Source: Massilia agrisoli
GTDB taxonomy: Bacteria; Pseudomonadota; Gammaproteobacteria; Burkholderiales; Burkholderiaceae_D
NCBI RefSeq assembly: GCF_020831365.1
Contig: NZ_JAJHPV010000012.1
Coordinates: forward strand, 1-64,000
DNA: 64,000 nucleotides
Direction of reading: 5' to 3'
Shown: one piece after another, positions 1-8,238 of the stretch
Numbering within the stretch: position 1 is the first letter of the stretch
Layout: each line of letters begins with the position of its first letter
The notes under the pieces: generated by a model
Told to the model about the DNA's origin: nothing
The model's database searches: none
Seen by the model: the letters and a program-made list of their open reading frames with translations, nothing else
Program-made: the position numbers and the translations under genes

Positions 1-65
1 TTTGTGAACTCTCCTTCCAAGGCATCGTCTGCTCCCCAAGGTGGCAAAACGATGATCATAAAAGG

Positions 66-105
66 TGTTCACCATGTCTCCCGACATGTGTTCACTATGT
101 GTCCC
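66..105. repeat. Imperfect direct repeat at the left edge
   Basis: Two 17-bp units, TGTTCACCATGTCTCCC (66-82) and TGTTCACTATGTGTCCC (89-105), match at 15 of 17 positions with a 23-bp period. Terminal arrays of similar short repeats occur at ends of IS21/IS481-type insertion sequences, so this could be an element end lying mostly outside the window. No transposase frame is visible here, so the assignment is only a suggestion. Confidence 0.35.
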
Positions 106-155
106 GGCTATACACGCTTATCCACCCTACGGTTCCGGGATGGGATCGTGTCGGG

Positions 156-196
156 GCCGGTAGGGCGGAAGAGGGCGTAGCCCGTCATCCGCCATT
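156..196. repeat. REP-like palindromic element (GTAGGGCGGA...TCCGCC)
   Basis: The segment pairs a GTAGGGCGGA left arm with an ATCCGCC right arm around a GC-rich loop. Related arms occur at 9140-9182 and 14915-15020, so it belongs to the dispersed intergenic palindrome family seen in this window. It overlaps the 3' end of the metallo-hydrolase remnant and may act as a transcription stop or be neutral. Confidence 0.4.
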
Positions 197-530
197 GCTT
201 GCGCCGCCTGCGGCTTTCCAGGCATATCCACCCGCAACACGCCGCACGCGGCCCATGCCCGGATATGTCGCGTGCGGGCATATCACCAGCGCAGCCTTTT
301 GAACCGCCATTTCAAATAGCCGCGCGCGGGATTCCAGCGTCACCTGCGGATCGGTCTCAAAGCTGCTGATCCAATCAAGATGTTCAAAGTGAGGCGGGTG
401 ATGGCACAGGTCGCCCAGGTAAATCGCACTTTCCCCAAGCGACTCCATCAACACACTCATGTGGCCCGGCGTATGCCCGGGCGTCTGGATGGGATGCAGG
501 CGGATTGGTTCGGCGACCCGATCAGAAGCG
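185..530 (-). pseudogene. C-terminal fragment of an MBL-fold metallo-hydrolase
   Basis: The minus-strand frame encodes the second half of a metallo-beta-lactamase-fold hydrolase. It contains the TPGHTPGH metal-ligand motif, an IYLGDLCHHPPHF segment that carries the bridging Asp, and a closing CPHATYPG histidine motif. The N-terminal half with the HxHxDH motif is absent: the readable part begins exactly at the stop codon of the upstream TonB-receptor gene, and any start must be taken inside that gene. A deletion that joined the receptor's 3' end to the middle of the hydrolase gene explains this. It is unlikely to give an active enzyme. The closest full-length relatives would be short-chain hydrolases of the lactonase or glyoxalase II-like groups. 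Confidence 0.7.
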
Positions 531-2627
531 CAGGGAGGCGCCAATGTCGAATGAGCGGCCAGGAGCTGTCAGGCTGGTCAGCGCCCCTTTGTCAGCCGCG
601 AGGCCAGTCAGGTACACCCCGCCCAGCGGATCGCTGTAGGTTTTATCGAGCAAGTTGCTGATGCCAAGCGTCAGCAGCAAGCCGTTTTTCCACTGATAGG
701 CGGTGCGTGCGTTGAGCAGGGCGTAGCCAGCGGTGCGAGGCTCCAGCCGGCGCTGGTCGACGCGGTCTTTCGCTGCGACCGCCTTGACTTCGAGCTGGCT
801 GTTCCACGGGCCGTCGCGCTGCTCAAGTGCGAGCAGCATGTTTGGCGGCATCATCCGATAGAGCACGCCTTCATCGTTTCGCTTCCCGCGCGTGAGCGAT
901 GCGTTGCCAGTGAGGTTTAACTCGCCCAGCAGCGCGGTGCGCGCGATCGGGGCTTTCCATGACAGGTTGGCGCCGTATAAGGTGGCGTCGTGGTTGGCGA
1001 AGCGCAGCAGCGCGCCCTTCGCCTGCGCCGACTTGTAGGGGTTGAAGCTGCCTACCGTATCGACATCGATGTAGTCGCTGACCCGGTTGTAGTAGGGCGC
1101 CAGCTTGACGAACCAGCTGTCGCGCTCGGTCCCGTGCCAGTGCACGGTGGCGCTCAGCGTATTCGCCGATTCGGGCTTCAGGTCGATATTGCCGACATAG
1201 CCGTTGCCATCGCCGAACCAGTTCGTCATCGTCATGGCCATCACGCCGCGGCCCCATGCATAGCGCTCATACAGGTTGGGCGAGCGGGTCTTGCGGCCGA
1301 AGCCGAAGTCCAGGTCGAAACCGGGGCCCGGCTGGTAGCGCGCCGTGGCGGTCAGGTCAAGGTTGGCGTCGCTTTGCCGGCGCGACCGCGCGTTGAAGGC
1401 AGTGGCCGCCGCTGCATCAGCCGCGTTCATCATGTTGTTGGCATAGGCCTGGACGTCGCCCGCATCGGTATGGACGCGCTCAGTGCGCGCGCCCAGCTGG
1501 GTGATCCACTCCTGGCCGAAATGGTTGACGACTTCGGCATACAGCGCCAGGCGGGTGCGCTCGCCATCATTGATGTTGACATAGGTTTGCGGCCCCATCA
1601 TCGCTGATCCGGCCACCGCGGGCCAATAGTCCTGCAGCGCGAAGCGATGGTATTCGTGGCCAAAGCGCATGAGCTGCTCGCCGCCCAGGGGGAGGGTGGC
1701 GCGGATCGTGTAGCCGCGGTCGCGGCCTTCGGTCACCATCGGCATCTTGCCTGTGCGTTCGGGCGTGAAGAACCCCATTTTGTGGTCGGTCTGCTGCCAG
1801 TAGGTGGTGGCATCGAGCTGGCCCCAGTCATACTGGCCTTCGTAGGCCAGGCTGGCGTGGTTGGCGGTGTTGTCCGTCATGTCCATGTACTGGTTCGGAA
1901 AGCCCTGGTACGGAATCTCCTGGGTACCGGCGCGCAGCGTCAGTCGGTGGCCGTCCTGCCGGTAGCCGAGCGTGACGCCAAGGTTGGTGCTCTTGTACAT
2001 GCTTGCGAGAATGGTGCGGCCGCTGCCATCCTTGTAGCTGTCGGCCTTTGCCCGCGCGCCGTCGAACGAGAAGCTGAACTGCTCGCTCGCAACGGCGCCG
2101 CTGGCGCCCACGGAGATGGTGTTGTTAACGCTGCGGGTGGTCAGCGAAACGCTGCCTTCGGTACGCAGGCCGGCGCCCGGTTTGGCGAATACCGGCGTCG
2201 CGGTGCTGATGTTGATGGTGCCGCCGATATTGTCGCCGCCGTTGCTCACCGGCGTGACGCCAGCGGTCAGTTCGATCGCCTGCACCTGTTTCGGATCGAT
2301 GTAGGACATCGGCGGGTTCATGTGATTGGCGCAGGCGGCGGTGACTTCCATCGCCCCGATGCGAATCTTGAGGCGGTCGTCACCCAGCCCGTTTACCACC
2401 GGGAAGCCAGAGACACCGCCGCTCGCCGCGGTGGCAAAGCCAGGCGTACTGGCTAGCAAGCCAGCGCTGTCGCTGCTTGCCTCCATACGGTAAGGGTAGC
2501 TTTCCAGCAGCTTGGCCGAGATCACTACAGTGGGAATCCCGGCAGCTGCCGTTTCGGCCGCGTGGCTGGCCGTGCTTGCGCCCCCAAATGCCAGCAGGAT
2601 GGACAGGGACAGGCAGGTACGTTTCAT
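522..2627 (-). CDS. TonB-dependent outer-membrane receptor, copper-receptor (OprC/NosA) type
   Basis: A 701-residue outer-membrane receptor. I chose the ATG at 2627 because it is preceded by AAAGAAAGC and opens directly into a signal peptide ending ASTASHA. A plug domain (about residues 30-160) contains GDNIGGTINISTATPVF, followed by a 22-strand-barrel-like region ending in Phe. Residues 98-106 read ACANHMNPP, a Cys-x2-His-Met cluster like the metal-binding segment of copper receptors such as OprC and NosA. The loops are unusually rich in Met (SAMMGP, MAMTMTNWF), which also fits copper. Import or binding of copper is inferred. A half-conserved FNR-like box lies at 2704-2717. No dedicated ABC or periplasmic partner lies beside it. 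Confidence 0.82.
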   Translation of the reverse strand: MKRTCLSLSILLAFGGASTASHAAETAAAGIPTVVISAKLLESYPYRMEASSDSAGLLASTPGFATAASGGVSGFPVVNGLGDDRLKIRIGAMEVTAACANHMNPPMSYIDPKQVQAIELTAGVTPVSNGGDNIGGTINISTATPVFAKPGAGLRTEGSVSLTTRSVNNTISVGASGAVASEQFSFSFDGARAKADSYKDGSGRTILASMYKSTNLGVTLGYRQDGHRLTLRAGTQEIPYQGFPNQYMDMTDNTANHASLAYEGQYDWGQLDATTYWQQTDHKMGFFTPERTGKMPMVTEGRDRGYTIRATLPLGGEQLMRFGHEYHRFALQDYWPAVAGSAMMGPQTYVNINDGERTRLALYAEVVNHFGQEWITQLGARTERVHTDAGDVQAYANNMMNAADAAAATAFNARSRRQSDANLDLTATARYQPGPGFDLDFGFGRKTRSPNLYERYAWGRGVMAMTMTNWFGDGNGYVGNIDLKPESANTLSATVHWHGTERDSWFVKLAPYYNRVSDYIDVDTVGSFNPYKSAQAKGALLRFANHDATLYGANLSWKAPIARTALLGELNLTGNASLTRGKRNDEGVLYRMMPPNMLLALEQRDGPWNSQLEVKAVAAKDRVDQRRLEPRTAGYALLNARTAYQWKNGLLLTLGISNLLDKTYSDPLGGVYLTGLAADKGALTSLTAPGRSFDIGASLRF

Positions 2628-2703
2628 TTTTTGCTTTCTTTGTCGGTGATGTTGTCGCGTGGTGCGTTGCATCAATAGTCATGCATTTAACAAAGATGGC
2701 TCA

Positions 2704-2717
2704 ATGAACTAGATCAA
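2704..2717 (-). promoter_or_regulatory. Possible FNR/ANR-like box upstream of the TonB receptor
   Basis: On the minus strand the sequence reads TTGAT-CTAG-TTCAT, which matches 8 of 10 positions of TTGAT-N4-ATCAA. It is centred about 83 bp before the receptor start, leaving room for a promoter and leader. NosA-type copper receptors in denitrifiers are oxygen-regulated, which makes the match plausible. The second half-site is weak. Confidence 0.35.
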
Positions 2718-2837
2718 ATTATGGACAATTGGCGCGGCGTGGGCGCATGTACCGGGTGCTCAGGCAAAAAAAGGCTATGTCACCGTTAGTTATGGAATTC
2801 AACACGTCGTGCCCGCCACTGGCGGACCCGACTTCCC

Positions 2838-2934
2838 GCAAAAGCGGGAACCCCTACTATGTATGCGCTGGAGGTCGAATCGCTTTATTACTGATCGTCT
2901 TCCGTATGGGTTCCCGCGTGCGCGGGAACGACGA
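2838..2934. repeat. Paired intergenic palindromes (TTCCCGC...GCGGGAA)
   Basis: Two hairpin-forming units face each other: TTCCCGC-AAAA-GCGGGAA near 2838 and GGTTCCCGCGTGCGCGGGAA near 2910. The sequence between them is unremarkable. This is the typical look of a dispersed REP/BIME-type element. It lies between the 5' region of the TonB receptor and the terminator of the transporter gene. The rest of the 2628-3020 gap shows no gene. Confidence 0.6.
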
Positions 2935-2970
2935 GGGTGTAGCGCCTCCACACTTAACGGTGGCATAGCC

Positions 2971-3000
2971 AAAAAAAATGCCGCTATCGCTAGCGGCATT
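2971..3000 (-). terminator. Rho-independent terminator of the MHS transporter gene
   Basis: On the minus strand a perfect 10-bp stem (AATGCCGCTA / TAGCGGCATT) with a 4-nt loop is followed by a run of T residues (the eight A at 2971-2978 on the plus strand). It lies about 20 bp past the transporter stop codon. Confidence 0.9.
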
Positions 3001-3020
3001 GATGTCCAACGGTGAAACGC

Positions 3021-4724
3021 TTAGTCAGCAGCGTAAATGTCGTTGTCTTTGGTTTCCTTCACGAAGAGCATACCGATCACCACGGTGATCAGCGCCACGA
3101 TGATCGGGTACCACAGGCCGTAGTAGATGTCGCCTTTAAATGCCACCAGCGCGAAGGCCGTGGTCGGCAGCAGGCCCCCGAACCAGCCGTTACCGATGTG
3201 GTACGGCAGGGACATCGAGGTGTAGCGGATGCGGGTCGGGAACATCTCTACCAGCATCGCTGCAATCGGGCCGTACACCATCGTCACGTAGATCACCAGG
3301 ATGAACAGCAGCAGCACCACCATCGGCTTGTTGATCTGCTCGGGATCAGCCTTCGCCGGATAGCCTGCGGCCTTGATCGCGGCGCCCACTTCGGTCTTCA
3401 GCGCCGTTTCGCGCGCCTTGCTGGCGTCGTCGAAGTTCAGGCCGTCAGGCGTCATGCTGGCGTTGAACGAGCTGTATTCCTTGTCGCCGATCTTGATGCG
3501 GGCTACCGAACCGGCTGGTGCGTCGACCTTGGTATAGCTGACCGATGCGGCTGTCAGCATACGCGTGGCGATGTCGCACGATGCCGGGAATTTCTTGGTG
3601 CCGGTCATGTCGAACTGGAATTTGCAGGCTGCGGGATCAGCGATCACAACCACTGGCGAATTCTTCAGTGCGGATTCCAAGGCAGGGTTGGCGTAGTGGG
3701 TCAGCGCGCTGAAGATCGGGAAATAGGTGAGTGCAGCGATCAGGCAACCGCCCAGGATGATCATCTTGCGGCCGATCTTATCGGACAGCATGCCGAACAC
3801 GATGAAGAACGGGGTAGCCAGCGCCAGCGACACCGCAACCATGATGTTGGCGGTGGCCAGGTCCACTTTCAGGGTCTGGGTCAGGAAGAACAGGGCGTAG
3901 AACTGGCCGGTGTACCAGACTACCGCCTGGCCCATGGTCAGGCCAACCAGTGCCAGGAAGACGATCTTGGCGTTTTTCGGCTTCAGGAAAGCTTCGCTCA
4001 GCGGGGCTTTCGAGGTTTTGCCTTCGGCCTTCATCTTGGCGAATGCCGGCGATTCATTCATCGACAGGCGGATCCACACGGAGATGCCCAGCAGCAGGAC
4101 CGATACCAGGAACGGAATGCGCCAGCCCCAGGCGGTGAATTCTTCTTCGCCCATCGCGGTACGTACGCCCAGGATGACCAGCAGCGACAGGAACAGGCCC
4201 AGGGTCGCGGTGGTCTGGATGAACGAGGTGAAGAAGCCGCGCTTGCCTTCCGGAGCGTGTTCGGCCACGTAGGTTGCAGCACCGCCGTATTCGCCGCCCA
4301 GCGCCAGGCCCTGCAGGATGCGCAGCGAGACCAGGATGATAGGCGCCGCGATGCCGATCTGCGCGTAGCTAGGCAGCAGGCCGACCAGGAAGGTCGATGC
4401 GCCCATGATCAGGATGGTGACGAGGAAGGTGTACTTGCGGCCGATCATGTCGCCGAGGCGGCCGAACACCAGTGCGCCGAACGGACGCACGATGAAGCCT
4501 GCGGCAAATGCCAGCAGGGCGAAGATGAAGGTGGTGGTCGGGTCGCCAACGAAGAACTGCTTGGCGATAATGCTCGCGAGCGCCCCGTACAGGTAGAAGT
4601 CGTACCATTCGAAAACGGTACCGAGGGAAGATGCAAAGATGACCTTGCGTTCTTCCTTGGTCATCGCCGTCGACGTAGGGGTTACCTTGCGTCCGTCGGC
4701 GGTCATGCCGGGTGTGATTGCCAT
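3021..4724 (-). CDS. MFS transporter, metabolite:H+ symporter (MHS) type
   Basis: A 567-residue inner-membrane transporter with 12 predicted helices. I chose the ATG at 4724 because GGAG lies 6 nt upstream; an ATG 60 nt further upstream has no comparable site. MHS-family features are visible: FEWYDFYLYG in helix 1, GRLGDMIGRKY in the 2-3 loop, LQGLALGGEYGGA in helix 5 and SDKIGRK in the second half. The substrate cannot be read; relatives carry organic acids or betaines with protons. Unusual is a loop of about 120 residues (roughly 344-464) between helices 9 and 10, with two Cys, predicted to face the periplasm. The gene is divergent from the thiolase operon. Confidence 0.85.
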   Translation of the reverse strand: MAITPGMTADGRKVTPTSTAMTKEERKVIFASSLGTVFEWYDFYLYGALASIIAKQFFVGDPTTTFIFALLAFAAGFIVRPFGALVFGRLGDMIGRKYTFLVTILIMGASTFLVGLLPSYAQIGIAAPIILVSLRILQGLALGGEYGGAATYVAEHAPEGKRGFFTSFIQTTATLGLFLSLLVILGVRTAMGEEEFTAWGWRIPFLVSVLLLGISVWIRLSMNESPAFAKMKAEGKTSKAPLSEAFLKPKNAKIVFLALVGLTMGQAVVWYTGQFYALFFLTQTLKVDLATANIMVAVSLALATPFFIVFGMLSDKIGRKMIILGGCLIAALTYFPIFSALTHYANPALESALKNSPVVVIADPAACKFQFDMTGTKKFPASCDIATRMLTAASVSYTKVDAPAGSVARIKIGDKEYSSFNASMTPDGLNFDDASKARETALKTEVGAAIKAAGYPAKADPEQINKPMVVLLLFILVIYVTMVYGPIAAMLVEMFPTRIRYTSMSLPYHIGNGWFGGLLPTTAFALVAFKGDIYYGLWYPIIVALITVVIGMLFVKETKDNDIYAAD

Positions 4725-4799
4725 GTTTGTCTCCGTGTATATATTTAGTGTCATCGGATTAGCCGATACTTCTTCGACTGACACGGAGTGTGGGCCGTT

Positions 4800-4830
4800 A
4801 AACTTACGTCATTCTTGCTTCAAACTTACG
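4800..4830. promoter_or_regulatory. Direct repeat AAACTTACG, two helical turns apart
   Basis: AAACTTACG occurs at 4800-4808 and again at 4822-4830, a 22-bp period that puts both copies on the same DNA face. The repeats lie about 80-105 bp upstream of the transporter start and about 45 bp from the thiolase -35 box. This geometry suits a dimeric response regulator or activator. No matching regulator gene is adjacent. Confidence 0.4.
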
Positions 4831-4870
4831 CAAAGCTTACAAGTATCCCGGGAGGATATTGTCGCCCTCA

Positions 4871-4904
4871 ACAATTTGCGAACGACCGTACTAAATTGTG
4901 CTAT
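4871..4904 (+). promoter_or_regulatory. Promoter and operator-like palindrome of the thiolase operon
   Basis: A -35 box TTGCGA (4876-4881), 17-nt spacer and -10 box TGCTAT (4899-4904) form a plausible sigma-70 promoter, giving a leader of about 50 nt. A 7-bp perfect inverted repeat, ACAATTT (4871-4877) and AAATTGT (4893-4899), brackets it, overlapping the -35 and touching the -10. A repressor bound there, for example a TetR or FadR-like one, would block transcription. The regulator is not in the window. Confidence 0.55.
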
Positions 4905-4960
4905 TCTCGTATCGATCATTGCGCCGCAACGGCGTTCCCACACCCAATCAGGAGACATCA

Positions 4961-6139
4961 ATGTTAGACGCCGTCATCGTATCGACCGCCCGCACCGGCC
5001 TGGCCAAATCGTGGAAAGGCGCATTCAACATGACGCACGGCGCCACCCTGGGCGGCCATGTGCTGCAGGCTGCCATTGCGCGCGCGGGCATCGAGCCGGG
5101 CGAGGTCGAAGACGTGCTGATCGGTTGCGCCAATCCGGAAGGCGCAACCGGCGCTAACATTGCGCGCCAGATCGCCATTCGCGGCGGCTGCCCGGTGTCC
5201 ACGGCGGGCATGACGGTCAACCGTTTCTGCTCGTCCGGCCTGCAGACCATCGCCCTGGCCGCACAGCGGGTCATTGCCGGCGAGGGCGAGATTTACGCAG
5301 CCGGCGGCGTCGAATCGATTTCCTGCGTACAGCAAGAGATGAACACCCACATGCTGGCCGAAACCTGGCTCAAGCAGAACAAGCCCGAGCTGTACTGGCC
5401 AATGCTGCAAACCGCCGAGACGGTCGCCAGGCGCTACAACATCGGCCGCGACCGCCAGGATGAATACGGCGTGCAAAGCCAGCAGCGCGCCGCCAACGCC
5501 CAGGCAGCCGGCAAGTTTGACGCCGAGATCGTGCCGATGACTACCGTCATGGGCGTGGCCGACAAGGCATCGGGCATGTTGCTGAGCCGCGAAGTGACTA
5601 TTTCGGCCGACGAGGGCATTCGCGCGGACACGACGCTGGAAGCGGTCTCCAAGATTCGTACGGCAGTGCCTGGAGGCGTCATCAGCGCCGGCAATGCCAG
5701 CCAGTTTTCCGACGGCGCATCGGTTGCCGTCGTCATGAGCGGCCGCGCCGCCGAAGCGAAGGGCTTGCAGCCGCTGGGCATCTTCCGCGGTTTCGCCGTG
5801 GCCGGTTGCGAGCCGGATGAAATGGGCATCGGCCCGGTCTTCGCTGTGCCCAAGCTGCTGCAGAAGGCCGGCCTGTCGGTCGCCGACATCGGCCTGTGGG
5901 AGTTGAATGAGGCCTTCGCGGTGCAGGTGCTTTACTGCGCCGACCGGCTGGGCATTCCGATGGACCGCCTCAACGTCAATGGTGGCGCGATCGCCGTTGG
6001 ACATCCTTACGGCGTGTCGGGCGCCCGCCTGGTCGGCCACGCGCTGATCGAAGGCAAGCGCCGCGGCGTCAAGTATGTGGTGGTGACGATGTGCATCGGC
6101 GGCGGCCAAGGTGCGGCTGGCCTGTTCGAAGTGGTCTGA
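4961..6139 (+). CDS. Thiolase family protein (acetyl-CoA acyltransferase)
   Basis: A 392-residue thiolase. The ATG at 4961 follows AGGAG at optimal spacing. All three catalytic blocks are present: the nucleophilic Cys in [10 protein letters not shown], the His in [11 protein letters not shown], and the second Cys in MCIGGGQGA. Thiolases cleave 3-ketoacyl-CoA with CoA (beta-oxidation) or run the reverse condensation. The gene heads an operon with a Dabb protein, two SDRs and an MDR reductase, which suggests degradation or remodelling of an acyl or steroid-like substrate rather than PHB synthesis. The substrate is not visible from sequence. Confidence 0.92.
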   Translation: MLDAVIVSTARTGLAKSWKGAFNMTHGATLGGHVLQAAIARAGIEPGEVEDVLIGCANPEGATGANIARQIAIRGGCPVSTAGMTVNRFCSSGLQTIALAAQRVIAGEGEIYAAGGVESISCVQQEMNTHMLAETWLKQNKPELYWPMLQTAETVARRYNIGRDRQDEYGVQSQQRAANAQAAGKFDAEIVPMTTVMGVADKASGMLLSREVTISADEGIRADTTLEAVSKIRTAVPGGVISAGNASQFSDGASVAVVMSGRAAEAKGLQPLGIFRGFAVAGCEPDEMGIGPVFAVPKLLQKAGLSVADIGLWELNEAFAVQVLYCADRLGIPMDRLNVNGGAIAVGHPYGVSGARLVGHALIEGKRRGVKYVVVTMCIGGGQGAAGLFEVV

Positions 6140-6151
6140 GAGGAGAACAAG

Positions 6152-6454
6152 ATGATCAAGCACATCGTAATGTGGAAACTGAAGGACTTTGCCGAAGGCG
6201 CCGATAAGGCCGCCAACGCAGTGAAAATGAAGCAGAAACTGGATAGCTGCGCGAACCTGGTTCCGGGCACGCTGAAGTTTGAAGTCAAGCTGCCCGAGCC
6301 CGGGCTCGAAGCGACCTACGACATCGTGCTGTATTCCGAATTCGACAGCAAGGAGTCGCTCGACGCCTACGCCGACCACCCGGTCCACGTTGCGGTCAAG
6401 CCGTTCATCGGCGCGGTCCGCGCCGAGCGCCAGTGCATGGATTACCACGCATGA
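6152..6454 (+). CDS. Dabb (stress-responsive alpha/beta-barrel) domain protein
   Basis: A 100-residue protein whose start follows GAGGAG. It has the Dabb pattern: MIKHIVMWKLKDF at the N-terminus, a central DIVLYSEFDSKESLDAYADHPVH segment and VRAERQCMDY at the end. These small ferredoxin-like-fold dimers include olivetolic-acid-cyclase-like and stress proteins; bacterial members beside lipid genes are mostly uncharacterised. The stop codon overlaps the next start as ATGA, implying translational coupling within the operon. Confidence 0.85.
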   Translation: MIKHIVMWKLKDFAEGADKAANAVKMKQKLDSCANLVPGTLKFEVKLPEPGLEATYDIVLYSEFDSKESLDAYADHPVHVAVKPFIGAVRAERQCMDYHA

Positions 6455-7236
6455 TGCGCACCGTCCAGGAACTGTTCTCGCTGGCCGGCAAGACCGCGCT
6501 GGTTACCGGCGGCTCGCGCGGGCTGGGCCTGCAGATGGCCGAAGCGCTGGGCGAAATGGGGGCGAAGGTCGTCATCTCGTCGCGCAAGCAGTCCGAGCTG
6601 GATGAGGCCTGCGCCCACCTGAAGTCGCGCGGCATCGACGCCTCCGCAATCGCCGCCGACCTGTCGCAGGACGAGCAGGTGCAGGCGCTGGTCGGCCAGG
6701 CCATCGAGCGCCTGGGCCACATCGACATCCTCGTCAACAACGCGGGCGCCAGCTGGGGTTCGCCCGCCGAAGACCATCCGGTCGAAGCGTGGGACAAGGT
6801 CATGAACCTGAACATCCGCGGCATTTTCCTGGTGAGCCAGGCGGTCGGCAAGCTGTCGATGATCCCGCGGAAGTACGGCCGCATCATCAACATCTCCTCG
6901 ATCGCCGGCCTGGCCGGCAACCCGGCCGGCACGATGCAGACGCTGGCCTACAATACCTCCAAGGCCGCCGTCATCAACTTCACGCGCACGCTGGCCGGTG
7001 AATGGGGACGCTACAACATCACAGTCAACTCGATCGCGCCTGGATTCTTCCCCTCGAAGATGACCAAGGGCCTGCTCGATGCAATCGGCGTCAACAAGCT
7101 GGCGCGCGGCGCGCCGCTGGGGCGGATTGGCGACGACGAAGATCTCAAAGGCGCAACGGTGCTGTTCGCATCCGATGCTGGCAAACACATCACTGGCCAG
7201 ACCCTCGCGGTCGATGGCGGTGTCTCAGCGGTATAA
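6451..7236 (+). CDS. SDR family oxidoreductase
   Basis: A 261-residue classical short-chain dehydrogenase. The first ATG (6451) overlaps the upstream stop. The Rossmann motif TGGSRGLG, the NNAG strand-4 motif, a catalytic Ser in NISSIAG and YNTSK (YxxxK) are all present. Arg in GSRG and SSRK suggest a preference for NADP(H). It probably acts on the hydroxyacyl or keto intermediate handled by the neighbouring thiolase; this is inference from the operon. Confidence 0.9.
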   Translation: MMRTVQELFSLAGKTALVTGGSRGLGLQMAEALGEMGAKVVISSRKQSELDEACAHLKSRGIDASAIAADLSQDEQVQALVGQAIERLGHIDILVNNAGASWGSPAEDHPVEAWDKVMNLNIRGIFLVSQAVGKLSMIPRKYGRIINISSIAGLAGNPAGTMQTLAYNTSKAAVINFTRTLAGEWGRYNITVNSIAPGFFPSKMTKGLLDAIGVNKLARGAPLGRIGDDEDLKGATVLFASDAGKHITGQTLAVDGGVSAV

Positions 7237-7239
7237 ATC

Positions 7240-8238
7240 ATGACTACGACTTATCAACGCATCGTCCTGGCTTCGCGTCCCAAAGGCACGGTCCTGCCGG
7301 AAAACTTCCGCATCGAAACTGCTTCGCTCCCTGAACTGAAGGCGGGCGAAGTCCTGGTGCGCAACCACTACCTGTCGCTCGACCCTTACATGCGCGGGCG
7401 CATGAGCGAAGCGAAAAGCTATGCCGCATCGCAGCCGCTCGACGAGACCATGATCGGCGGTACCGCCGGCGAAGTGGTGGCGTCGAACAATCCCAAATTA
7501 GCCGTCGGCGACAAGGTCGTGGGCATGATGGGTTGGGCGGAGATGGGCATCGATGACGGCCGTAACCTGCGCAAAGTCGACACCACGCACGTGCCGCTGT
7601 CGGCTTACCTGGGCGCCGTCGGCATGCCCGGCATGACTGCCTGGTACGGCCTGAACCAGATCATCGCGCCTAAAGCGGGCGAAACCGTGGTGGTCACGGC
7701 GGCCAGCGGCGCGGTCGGCAGCGCGGTCGGCCAGCTGGCCAAGCTGCGCGGCTGCCGCGCGGTCGGCATTGCCGGCGGACCGGAAAAGTGCGCCTATGTG
7801 GTGGACGAACTGGGCTTTGACGCCTGCGTCGACTACAAGGCAGGCAACCTGAAGGCCGACCTGCTGGCCGCCGCGCCAAACGGTATCGACGGCATCTTTG
7901 AAAACGTCGGCGGCGAAGTGTTCGACCGCGCGCTGTCGCAAACCAATGCCTTTGCACGGGTTGCGCTGTGCGGCCTGATCGCCGGCTACAACGGCGAAGA
8001 AACCCCGCTGCGCAATACGCGATTCTTGCTGACCAATCGCATGACGTTGCGCGGTTTCATCGTGACCGAGCACATGGAGTTCTGGCCGCAGGGGCTCGCC
8101 GAGCTGGGCATGCTGGTTGGAACCGGCAAGCTCAAATACCGCGAAACGGTTGCGCCCAACCTGGCGGCGGCGCCTGAAGCATTCATTGGCTTGCTGCAGG
8201 GACGCAATTTCGGTAAACAGCTCGTCAAGTTGACCTGA
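7240..8238 (+). CDS. NADP-dependent oxidoreductase, zinc-free MDR (leukotriene B4 dehydrogenase-like)
   Basis: A 332-residue medium-chain dehydrogenase/reductase. The N-terminal GroES-like part has NHYLSLDPYMRGRM, typical of the CurA/PTGR1 group. The nucleotide-binding region reads TAASGAVGSAVGQLAKLRGC, and FENVGGEVFD follows. Catalytic zinc ligands are lacking, as expected for the group. Members reduce alpha,beta-unsaturated ketones or aldehydes with NADPH. It starts 3 nt after the SDR gene and overlaps the next gene by 1 nt (TGATG), so it is part of the same operon. Confidence 0.9.
   Translation: MTTTYQRIVLASRPKGTVLPENFRIETASLPELKAGEVLVRNHYLSLDPYMRGRMSEAKSYAASQPLDETMIGGTAGEVVASNNPKLAVGDKVVGMMGWAEMGIDDGRNLRKVDTTHVPLSAYLGAVGMPGMTAWYGLNQIIAPKAGETVVVTAASGAVGSAVGQLAKLRGCRAVGIAGGPEKCAYVVDELGFDACVDYKAGNLKADLLAAAPNGIDGIFENVGGEVFDRALSQTNAFARVALCGLIAGYNGEETPLRNTRFLLTNRMTLRGFIVTEHMEFWPQGLAELGMLVGTGKLKYRETVAPNLAAAPEAFIGLLQGRNFGKQLVKLT

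Noticed and set aside
66-105. Possible intact insertion sequence at the left edge
   Set aside because: Only two imperfect 17-bp repeats are present; no transposase frame or target-site duplication is visible inside the window.
3012-4748. Long open frame antisense to the MHS transporter (also antisense to thiolase, mltG-tmk and the cusA-like gene)
   Set aside because: In GC-rich DNA the antisense frames of real genes stay open; the translations are rich in Arg, His and Gly without domains, while the opposite strand has strong family motifs.
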